A stretch of DNA of 64,000 bases. It comes from Lactarius indigo. Its lineage: Eukaryota; Basidiomycota; Agaricomycetes; Russulales; Russulaceae. The stretch spans positions 1-64,000 of the forward strand of contig JAFKAC010000142.1 in the NCBI GenBank assembly GCA_025766275.1, given 5' to 3'. A program made the position numbers and the translations under genes. Shown piece by piece: positions 43,879-51,538 of the stretch. Each line of letters begins with the position of its first letter. Position 1 is the stretch's first letter. The notes under the pieces are model-generated. The model saw only the letters and a list, made by a program, of their open reading frames with translations, made no database searches and had not been told where the DNA came from.

Positions 43879-45839
43879 CATAGATCCTGCAATATCAGGT
43901 CCTTTACTTCGTCGGGCGCGTTTGCAACTCCGGTGAGCCATTCTTTGGCACGTTCTTCGGCTGTTTTGCTGGTTGAGGCAGCCTGTATTTGGGCTGGTGG
44001 CGATTCTTGCGCGTAGTAGTCGGTTTCTGTCATCCGGACGCTGGAGGGTCCGGGGTCTTGTGGTTGCCACTGCCGCGACTGCCTAGGATGGGGGCAATTT
44101 CGTGAGAGATGTCCTGGCGCGTGGCAGTTATAACACAACACCGTCCTTAGGTCTCGTCGCGACCCTCCCCTTCCTCGTCCCCGGACCCCTGGTCCTCCCC
44201 TCGGGAGGAAGGGGGGTGAGTTAGTGTACGGTGGTTTGCTATAGTCGATCTCCTCCGACCCTGCTAATCGCGCCTTGGTTCGGTCAGCAGAAGTGTCCAT
44301 TGCCCATGGGTTGGCGAGATTTTGGGGGATGGTCCATCCGGCATTCCCTGACTTTTTGGGTTTGTTGTCTTTATACTCATCCACCCGTGCGCGAATGTGG
44401 ATGTAATTGCGCTGCCTGCGGAGCGTCGCTCGTTTCCATTCATCGAACGTTTCCGGTTCGTCCAGATCGTAGGTCTTCTCGTAAAGCTTCTTGGGTAACC
44501 CCTTGGTGAAGAGGTCGATTGTTTGGGGGTCATTGAGACGGTATCCGGCCTTTCTGGCGGCTTCTTCGAACTCGTTGACGTACTTGTCAATATCTCCATC
44601 GACCATTTTGAGCCCCTTTCTAAGAAGCGCCTGAGCTTGTTCACGTTCGAGGGTGTTGACGAACCTTTGGTTAAATCCTTCCGCCACCGCGTTCCAAAGA
44701 TCGCGCGTATGCTGGTCTATCCCTCGTTGTATTTGTCGGTTGAGCCATTTGAGGTACGAAAGTACCCATTCGCTGACCGATACCCCCTTTATGTAGGACA
44801 GAAATAGGAGGCTTCGTCGGTAGTCGTTGCGCATAACAGGGGTGTCAAGATTCATCCCCCAATAGACGTGCCATTGTGTGAGGAACGAATCCACTTTAGT
44901 GCGGTCGCCGTCAAAGATGGTGGGAGGTTCACCGGTTAGTTTTTCATGTCCGTGTCCCCCTCCTCCTGCACCTCCTCCACCACCTCCTCCCCCTCCTGGG
45001 GGCCCTCCTTCTGGTGGGTTGTTTGGGAGGTCAGGTGGGTTTCCTTCCCTTCTTGGCCGTCGGGGGAAGTCGTCTCCAGGTGGTCCTCCCCATCCTGGTG
45101 GGGGGTCTAGTGGCAGTCCTTGTCTTCCTCCACCCCCCGACGGGGGATCTCCTTGGTCGGGCCCAATGGCTCGAAAGATCGCTGCGTCGTCGGCAGTCAT
45201 ACGATGCCCTGTTTCTGGGTTGATAGGCATGAGATGCCGCTGTGATTCTTGTCTAATTGCTTCTGCCGCTTCTCGCGCTGCTTGCTCCCTGACGGTCATA
45301 ATTTCTTCGGCTGTCATAGTGGTTGTTGCCATTTCTGCTGCTGGTGATCGTACGTGAATGACTTCCGGTTGTTCTGATATATGCAGGGACTCAGCTTGCT
45401 GGATGGTGTATTGCTCGATAGGCCCGACACTCGCGGGTCGATTCTCTTCACTTTGTTCGTCCTCTTCAGTCTCCTCGCTAACTGCTTCTCCGGTAGAGTG
45501 TTCTCGTAGTTGGCCGTCAACAGGGCCCCAATCGGCTCGTGAATTGAGCTCGCGTGCGTCGATGTCGCACTGATATTGTCTTCCTGCTGGTCTGATGACG
45601 TCCCAGCGGTGGTCTATGGGGTTCCACGTAACTTCTACCCAGCACAGGTGATCAAAATTGAACTCAACGGGTCTGAACCTCGTAGGTCCGTTGAATTCCA
45701 CAAAGTATCCGGTTTCGTCTCCTCGGTCTCTCCACCTGGCTGCTCCTAGGAATCGGGTTGGTACGTTACGGTCCCCTCTTCGGTCTAGATGATAAGGACG
45801 GAAATTCGTCCACTGTTCTCTGGTGTTGACAGTCGCCAC
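43851..45839 (-). CDS. Gag protein with CCHC zinc knuckle
   Basis: The open frame runs through 662 codons to a TGA at 43851-43853. The capsid-like part has WNAVAEGFNQRFVNTLERE, GDIDKYVNEFEEAARKAG and DLFTKGLPKKLYEK. The nucleocapsid zinc knuckle is CYNCHAPGHLSRNC. A Gly-rich linker precedes the capsid part (about 44940-45010). The frame has no ATG for roughly the first 169 codons. The codon at 45839 is GTG, and the frame stays open back through the primer-binding site into the LTR; the first Met is in SPAAEMATTT. Either translation starts at a non-AUG codon, or only the shorter form is made, or the AUG was lost. The start given is the GTG and is uncertain. Confidence 0.85.
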   Translation of the reverse strand: MATVNTREQWTNFRPYHLDRRGDRNVPTRFLGAARWRDRGDETGYFVEFNGPTRFRPVEFNFDHLCWVEVTWNPIDHRWDVIRPAGRQYQCDIDARELNSRADWGPVDGQLREHSTGEAVSEETEEDEQSEENRPASVGPIEQYTIQQAESLHISEQPEVIHVRSPAAEMATTTMTAEEIMTVREQAAREAAEAIRQESQRHLMPINPETGHRMTADDAAIFRAIGPDQGDPPSGGGGRQGLPLDPPPGWGGPPGDDFPRRPRREGNPPDLPNNPPEGGPPGGGGGGGGGAGGGGHGHEKLTGEPPTIFDGDRTKVDSFLTQWHVYWGMNLDTPVMRNDYRRSLLFLSYIKGVSVSEWVLSYLKWLNRQIQRGIDQHTRDLWNAVAEGFNQRFVNTLEREQAQALLRKGLKMVDGDIDKYVNEFEEAARKAGYRLNDPQTIDLFTKGLPKKLYEKTYDLDEPETFDEWKRATLRRQRNYIHIRARVDEYKDNKPKKSGNAGWTIPQNLANPWAMDTSADRTKARLAGSEEIDYSKPPYTNSPPFLPRGGPGVRGRGRGGSRRDLRTVLCYNCHAPGHLSRNCPHPRQSRQWQPQDPGPSSVRMTETDYYAQESPPAQIQAASTSKTAEERAKEWLTGVANAPDEVKDLILQDLWGKEGFRSA
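43872..43878 (-). promoter_or_regulatory. -1 ribosomal frameshift site GGGAAAA
   Basis: In the Gag frame the bases read TGG GGA AAA GAG, so G-GGA-AAA is a canonical X-XXY-YYZ heptamer. It lies about 20 nt before the Gag stop. A one-base backward slip gives GGG AAA AGA, which enters the Pol frame (GKRGFSERLNPSAW). Gag and Pol are in the -1 relation across this overlap. Confidence 0.75.
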
Positions 45840-45846
45840 AATGAAT

Positions 45847-45857
45847 ATCTTGGTCTT
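45847..45857 (-). other. Primer-binding site, Tf1-like self-priming type
   Basis: Two bases inside the 5' LTR the transcript reads AAGACCAAGAT. This 11-mer is perfectly complementary to ATCTTGGTCTT inside the LTR (46054-46064). No TGG-type tRNA-primer site stands at the LTR edge. In Tf1 the first 11 nt of the mRNA pair with the PBS and are cut to make the primer; the arrangement here fits that. Confidence 0.7.
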
Positions 45858-45859
45858 AA

Positions 45860-46316
45860 TGTAACGCCGTCACGACGTTAGCTCGACTTGAGCTCGGCTA
45901 AGGCGACTCTTATGACTTAGCTGATCACGCGCGATGGCGTACGGCACGAAGGCAGGTTCCAGATGTTCGAAGACACTGGCGAATATAGACGGCTTCCCCT
46001 GATCGGTGAAGCGAGTAGTTCGAGAAGGAAGAGACAGGAAGTGACGATTGAAGAAGACCAAGATGGCGTATCTTGGTCTTCCGCAGCTACCTTAAATACA
46101 AGAAGAGCAGGCTTTCAAGCGCTGCTATGAGTCACCGTATCGTAGCGTCCAACGTATCGCGTAAGTGCCGCAATCCTAATACTACTACTGCCTGTACTAG
46201 GATCGAGTCATCCTTCAACGCCTAACTCCTACCGTAAACCCCGAGTCCGTGACTAATATACCTTACCGCCGTAGCCACAACCGGTACAGTAAGGGTTCAA
46301 TGCAGAAACTGTAACA
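45860..46316 (-). repeat. 5' LTR of the gypsy element
   Basis: 457 bp. It contains a TATA-like TATTTAAG in transcript sense 34 nt upstream of ATCTTGGTCTT, the proposed mRNA 5' end at 46064. This divides the LTR into U3 (about 252 bp) and R/U5 (about 205 bp). Confidence 0.95.
46054..46064 (-). other. Proposed 5' end of the retroelement mRNA (self-primer)
   Basis: ATCTTGGTCTT in transcript sense, complementary over 11 nt to the PBS at 45847-45857. It forms a local hairpin with GAAGACCAAGATACG just upstream. Confidence 0.6.
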
Positions 46317-46321
46317 TTCGC
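46317..46321 (+). repeat. Target-site duplication, right copy (TTCGC)
   Basis: Matches 38638-38642. Confidence 0.95.
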
Positions 46322-46760
46322 CAACGACTGGGCAACGCAATTGCTTGCCATGCAGCTATTGAAGAACAAGCGGGCCCATTCTTACCGTCGTGGCTATCTC
46401 AAAGTACCTGAACAGTACGCTTACTTGAAGAACAACGCAGCCAAGAGATACCCACAAGGGCGCCGCAACGCTGAAGTCACACCAGTACCTCAGTCGGATG
46501 TCAACGGTGAGGAAGGGATAGATGATAGCGAATTAACCGATATGTCCGCGGTTGCCGTGGGTTCGAAATCCAAACGTGCAGCACCAGCAACTGTGGCCGC
46601 CCAACAGCCAAGGAAGAGGCAGAAGACCAGATCCAATACCGCAAAAGCGAGCTCCAAGACCAAAGGAAAGCAAAAGGCAACCCCCATTGAGACCGAGAGT
46701 GAGGGCGTTGAGCTTGAGACATTGGACGATATCGATGATGAGGTCGACGCAGAAGAATAG

Positions 46761-47490
46761 GTGGGGGGGCCTTGAGGCCGCAACTCAACACGACAGTTAA
46801 CAAGGTACGCACCGAATCTATTTCCCACCCTCATCATACTGCGTGCACGACGTCTATTTACCTCATAGTGACGGCTTTAGACACGTGTGCAGGCATGGCT
46901 TCGAATTCTTGACGTTTTACAAATGGAGATCTGGGCCCCAGGGTTGACGTGTTGATGTGCGCAATCAAGTACACAACGGGGATAATTACCTGGGGATATC
47001 GGTATATTGTTTATATTATATATATATTCTGAACACTATAGAATGGTTTTCGGGTGAATGTCAACATAAGGCGTGCTGAAAGTCATCCAAGGAATCCGGA
47101 GAGGGGGTGCTGATTATCGATGATTATCATCCAATAATACAGAATGATTTCCATCCTAAGATCGGTCCTTATCTTCAGCTAAAGATAAAGACTGATTTTC
47201 ATCCAAAGCACGATACTGATATTCATTCAACAATCGAGACTGATTTTCAGTCGAAACTGATGCTAATTTTCATCCAAATATTTCCTACTGATGTTCATCC
47301 TAAGATCGGCTTATGGTGTGTCATTTTCGGTTAGACTGATTTCCCACAAATCTTGGATTCATTTAAGCCTACTTTCATAATCCTACGCGATACTGATAAT
47401 TATCTACAACATACTGATATTGATCCTACCGAAGATTTAATTTGATCCATGATTAGGAGAATTTTTTGGATGAAATTCATTCTATTTTTT
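46761..47490. repeat. CACTA right arm with subterminal repeats
   Basis: After the stop of the second gene, 47108-47340 carries about eight copies of an ACTGATTTTCATCC-type unit (variants CTGATATTCATTC, CTGATGTTCATCC), and further pieces run to 47480. The array matches in kind the left subterminal region. Confidence 0.75.
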
Positions 47491-47500
47491 TTTCACAGTG
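47490..47500 (-). repeat. CACTA right terminal inverted repeat
   Basis: Complement reads CACTGTGAAAA. Confidence 0.85.
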
Positions 47501-47504
47501 TATA

Positions 47505-47524
47505 CTTATAGTGGTTACGTGACC
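47505..47524 (-). promoter_or_regulatory. Displaced BTB-4 upstream block
   Basis: The complement reads GGTCACGTAACCACTATAAG, matching the block before BTB-6 and BTB-8. The CACTA element now separates it from BTB-4 by 13.4 kb. Confidence 0.55.
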
Positions 47525-48299
47525 GGGATCCAGACAGCAATTGAGGTCGATGCAAGAACAGAGTAAGACAGTTACTGCCACGATCACAACTGCGTCACTC
47601 GCCCAAGCTCCTCCCACGCCCACGATTTATCGTGCCTGCCTGTCGTTGCTCGGATTCTATCTGGCGCCGAGGCCTGGGAGTTTATTCGAAGTGGCTTTGG
47701 AAGAATAGCTCCTCGACCTCTACTACAGAACGATTACTACCGAAGAAATATAATACAGCTTAGAGCCACCATCTAACACTTCTAGAATGTATTAGTCACA
47801 AGCAACACAAGAGAGGCGTTGTGACTCAGAGACACCTTTGTAGATTGACCGAGCTGTCAGTTACCTAAAATGCAATGCCAATGTGCTCGAATTACTTACG
47901 GTAACTGGCGCTTTGCTATCCGCTGGGTTGGCTCTCTTTTTTATAGCGCGCTCTGTGCTTGGAGGACCAATCTCTACTGGGCGAAGCGGTGTGCCAAACA
48001 TAGGTGAAGGAGTAACAGCACTGCCCTGATCGCAGTGAAAACGAGAAAGTAGTCTATGTCGAGATTTTGTGGGTGCCCGTAAAGGATCCCAAGACGAAGA
48101 GGCCTTCTTGCCCTGCTAGCTGCTTCCGCTCCGAGATAGCTGTCTTGGTAGTGGCAGTTTGAAAACGCAGAATCGACACATACCGCTGCCGGTACTGCGA
48201 AGACCCCAAAGATAGACCTATAATGATTTTGGAACTCGCTTGCCCTCACGTTTCGGTACTGCTTGCGCTAGCCCCATTTCACCTAAGTCAGAGATTTTC
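47525..48299. other. Inverted third copy of the BTB-unit spacer
   Basis: Complementary to the spacers at 4102-5060 and 9529-10440 (for example GAGGCCTGGGAGTTTATTC at 47667 against the complement at about 4768). No gene seen. Confidence 0.55.
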
Positions 48300-49200
48300 T
48301 GTTAGCATCTTTGAGACCGACTGGATCCGAACTCACGAAATGTTTGCCGCCACGGTTCTGGATGCATCCTTTCGTTTCGCATCCACAGGTGACGCAGCCG
48401 TCGTGGGACTGATTCCTTGTTTGGTAGCTCTGTCTTCTGGACTAGCGCGGGAGGCATTGTCGCCCTCATTACGAGGGACTTTCCCGGCCAGTGAAGATTC
48501 TGTCTTGGGTCGCGTAAATTCAAAGGACGTGACTACGAACGTCCTCCCGTACAACCGCCATGAGAACGACGTCCTCAATACGCATCTGACAAGCCTCTGT
48601 CAGGCTGAGGGGCTCTGCTCTCTCGCACGCTAACATCAAACCCGGCGGCGCCCATCGATGGACCGCATAGATACGTGCAAGCATGAGCCAGTTGTGTTGG
48701 GTTGGAGGAGCGATGTACTCCAGGATCAGCTTGCAAAAAGAGGCGAAGCCGTGGACAAGTGAAGTGTTGGCTAATACGAAAGGTTGTGCTCTTGGAAATC
48801 TCTGCAAGGCAGTCATGGTGTGACAACCTGACGGACGGATGACGACATAAGAAACTTACTTGGGATAGATTACGGAGGTGGGCTTCGAAGTCTTCGCGTT
48901 CGACGTCTCCTAGTGATACGGCAGGAGCAAGAACTTCGGAGTCACGGGTGCGGCGTTGGGCAAGTCGGGTGGAGGACCGCGAGAAAAGGACTGATGGACG
49001 CAAATTAACCCGCGCGATGCTAGTCAGAGAACTCGCGTACCGGCAGGTGTCCCGTCGAGGAGTTCATGGAATTATTCCAGCCTTGGTAGCGCCATAAACC
49101 TCAAGGATTTTGGGGGGTTGAACGTTGAACGTTGGACAGCATGGAGTCAAACGAGACAATGGAGGGTGAGCTTGAAGACATAGGTGACGTGGCAAGTGCA
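48300..49200 (-). pseudogene. Decayed BTB/POZ gene (third old copy)
   Basis: Minus-strand blocks in changing frames: FSRSSTRLAQRRTRDSE and SLGDVEREDFEAHL near 48870-48990. Near 48570-48720 are LMLARIYAVHRW and, after it, EPLSLTEACQMRIEDVVLMA and VVREDVRS. The tail NASRASPEDRATKQG lies near 48430. Exon-1 remnants (PPKILEVYGATKAG) lie near 49064-49120. It is the inverted counterpart of the copies at 3190 and 8420 and stood upstream of BTB-4 before the CACTA insertion. Confidence 0.7.
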
Positions 49201-49204
49201 TTGG

Positions 49205-49420
49205 GTCAAGCGGTTGTGAGCCGCACGGCGCGAGTCGAATGTCGAACGGATCAAGTGAACAATGAAAGCGAACAAACGTCACGCGACGGAAACAAAGCTC
49301 AGTATGTACCGGCTGCTCGGGCCGACATAGCATTCTCAAGTAACATCGTCTCATACTATATGAAATCTTCGTACAAACGTGTACTGTGCATATGCAAATT
49401 TAGGGAAGGCGCCATGGAGC
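49205..49420 (-). pseudogene. Copied stub of the TIM50 5' end and upstream region
   Basis: GTGAACAATGAAAGCGAAC near 49255 and CGACGGAAACAAA near 49285 match 29579-29635, and CTCGGGCC ... TATGAAATC ... CGTACAA matches 29655-29720. The match includes the first codons and promoter side of TIM50 with many substitutions. It marks the left end of a block copied from about 29.5 kb. Confidence 0.6.
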
Positions 49421-49523
49421 CGAATTACTACTAATGGGAAGTTCCCGGTCCCTTGCTCAGCTTAGCGTGTCTTCCACCTCGCCCGGTCCTTGGTATCAAC
49501 AACTCCGCGCATAGCCTATACCT

Positions 49524-50770
49524 TCACCTCCTTAGGCGCCTGCTCGTTGGCTCTGCCTTTGGGACCTGCCGGGGTTGTGCTTCATCTGCCTGTTCAATGT
49601 TTCCTCCCTGTGATTTCATAGCGTCTGGTGCCTATAGCCACCGAGTTTCATCAATCGCACGCGTCTCACCTACTGCCTGGACTTACCATGGTCTTTATGC
49701 TATTGCTACTTCGCACATCTAAACCAGGGCTGGTCGCATTGGGCGTAAAACCGGGCACCACTGACAGTTCAGTAGCCAAAGTGGGGCTCGCTGGTGAGAC
49801 TTCGTTATCCGCGTCAGGAATGGGCGCCCCAGCTTGCATCGCCTCTACGTGGCGTGAGATTTCGGCTGCGCTCACTCCGGATCGAATCGACTTGCTACGG
49901 ATGTCTTCCCGCACGCTGGCCACGAGCACGACATCCTCCATACTCATTCCACGGGCTTCGTCCAGGCTAAGAGGCGCTTTCCTTTCACACAGCGCAGTCA
50001 AAGCGGGGAGGATCCAATCGTCCACTGCGTACATGCGAGCGAGGACGAGCCGATCGTATGATGTCGGTGGGTTAATCGACCTCAATGCCAACTTGCGGAG
50101 TGAACCGAAGCCCCAGCGCGTGGACAGGTGGAGAACCGATCTCCATTGTTCGTATGAAAGGTCGCGCTCTTCAAAATTTCTAGCAGATGTATATGCACCG
50201 ATAAACAGAAAACAGGAGAAAGTAGTACCGAGAACTTACTCTGGATATAAGACAGAGAGAAAGGCTTCGAAATCCTTGCATTCGATATCCCCTAGCGATA
50301 CGGTGGTCGACGAAGCCTCGTGGTCACGAATGCCGAGCTGGGCAAATCGAGTGGAGAAGTACACAGAGTCGCGAGAGAAGAAATAGCGATGAACACAGTA
50401 GAGAAATCCATCGACCTGGGACTTGTCAGCACATTGAGGGTATATGTGATGTAGGTCGACGAACCAAAAATGTGACATTGCCATCCTTGAAGAAGTATTT
50501 GCTATGTCGTAGGAAAGAGTCCTCGCTTTGACGACGTGAGCCATCTGGTGTCTCATTCTCAGCCGTCCCGAAGCCCACCCCTAGAAAGCTCGCTGGTCTG
50601 GCTGCGGACTCAGCAGTACGAGTCCTCGAAGTTTCAGGGATAGCTGGAGATTTCATGTATGGATCTGAGAGTAAAGATTCGAAGGGAACAACGGATAGTG
50701 TAGCCGGACTCGATGCGACAGGAGAGCTCTTCGGTTCGTTCCACCCCCAGGAGACTATATGAGGTGCCAT
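49524..50770 (-). CDS. BTB/POZ domain protein (BTB-5)
   Basis: Exons 50465-50770, 50240-50415, 49687-50179 and 49524-49607 give 1059 nt, 352 aa. The protein closely follows BTB-3 (MAPHIVSWGWNEPKSS start, KYFFKDGNVTFL / VDGFLYCVHRYFFSRDSVYF core, helical DEARGMSMEDVVLVASVRED). After the module the last exon differs: it is short and ends QVPKAEPTSRRLRR, lacking the KTKKKK cluster of BTB-3, probably because of a frameshift in the copy. All splice sites and frames are otherwise intact. It arose with its flanks from BTB-3. Confidence 0.78.
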
Positions 50771-51538
50771 CACAGCAAAGTTATCTGTCAGTGATCCTAA
50801 TCAATGGGCATTTTATACAGCATCGTTCTGTGCCCATGTTACTACGTCTTTACACATGAGGGAGCTTCGTTTTGACCCTCGAATCTTTAGTTGGGCTTTG
50901 GGTTCCGAGTTGTTGATCTGCCCCCAACCCTAGTAAGACATTTTATGCCCTATCGGCACCTCACTTCACTACGAATTACGCGCTACAGCCCTAGAGATTA
51001 CGGCAGTACTGGGTCATGCGGTCGTGTTTTATTCGTGCAACGTAGCAGGGCCATGGGCAAGCCAGGGACAGACCCTGGAGTAGCGCTGCTGTAAGCCGGA
51101 AACGAGCGAGCGACTTCAACTCTGCTTGTCTGCTTGTCTGCCAGCGATCCAGTGATCACTCGATCGCGAGTGCCACCACTGTGCACCTTCTCGCCTGGGC
51201 GGGCGTTCACCGCATGATGTGCCAGTATTGCCAAAGGATTGCTCTCCCTTATGCGTAGGACATCCGAACTCGGAGCCATGTGGACCTGGTGTGCTCTTCC
51301 AAGACTACGACGTAGGGATGGCATCCGTGCTTACTCAACTTCGTGGCCACAAGCGAGATCATTTTCCAGCAAGTAATAAAGCAAGCAATTGAAATGAACG
51401 AGGGTTGAGACAATGCAGCTACAGCTAAGTTACTGCAATCCAGAAAAACAAATGTTACGTCGAACGACCTAGAGTAACGATATCGTACACGAACACCGAA
51501 CGAAGCAAAGCAAAGAAACCAAAAACCGATGCACGAGC
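50771..51538. other. Intergenic, BTB-5 promoter and BTB-6 3' region
   Basis: Diverged copy of 31321-32582 (shared CTTATGCGTAGGAC) lacking the foldback MITE. No gene seen. Confidence 0.5.
50811..50817 (-). promoter_or_regulatory. TATA box of BTB-5
   Basis: TATAAAA on the minus strand, 41-47 bp before the ATG, as at BTB-3. Confidence 0.55.

Larger units (their letters stand above)
38643..46316 (-). mobile_element. Complete Ty3/gypsy chromovirus
   Basis: It is 7674 bp, with two 457-bp LTRs (38643-39099 and 45860-46316) differing at one base that I can see (T at 38795, C at 46012). It has TG...CA-type ends (TGTTAC...GTTACA in transcript sense) and the TTCGC target duplication. Gene order is Gag, protease, RT, RNase H, integrase, chromodomain, then a long tail. 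Nearly identical LTRs mean recent insertion. Both gag and pol are uninterrupted, so it may be active. Confidence 0.95.
37934..46760 (+). pseudogene. CACTA second gene, split by the gypsy insertion
   Basis: Exons 37934-38186, 38236-38405, 38458-38553 and 38608-38642 continue after the insertion at 46322-46760. Leaving out the retroelement and one copy of TTCGC gives 993 nt, 330 aa, in one frame. The N-terminal third is polar (CQCTQVHVTEKG). A coiled segment, EELKALEAQKEALSKELTEK, follows. Next is a globular part (RLVRDLVAEVGIDWEVSWAK, YLKRFANDWATQLLAMQLLK, GYLKVPEQYAYLK). The C-terminus has a basic patch (PRKRQKTRSNTAKASSK) and an acidic end. No known domain is recognised. By position it may be the accessory DNA-binding partner of the transposase, as many CACTA elements encode two proteins; this is inference. 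The gypsy element makes this copy non-functional. Confidence 0.75.
34095..47500. mobile_element. CACTA (EnSpm/CMC-type) DNA transposon carrying a nested gypsy element
   Basis: The ends are inverted copies of CACTGTGAAAA (34095-34105 and 47490-47500), flanked by TATA on each side (34091-34094 and 47501-47504). Inside are a Tnp2-type transposase on the minus strand, a second gene on the plus strand and subterminal repeat arrays at both ends. Without the nested 7.68 kb the element is about 5.7 kb. The TATA/TATA flanks make a TA or TATA target duplication equ­ally possible, since the sequence is palindromic. It split the BTB-4 gene from its upstream block, which now lies at 47505-47524. Confidence 0.88.

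Noticed and set aside
44878..45357. Plus-strand ORF rich in Pro/Gly opposite gag
   Set aside because: Antisense of the Gly-rich Gag linker; the Gag frame has the zinc knuckle and capsid motifs.
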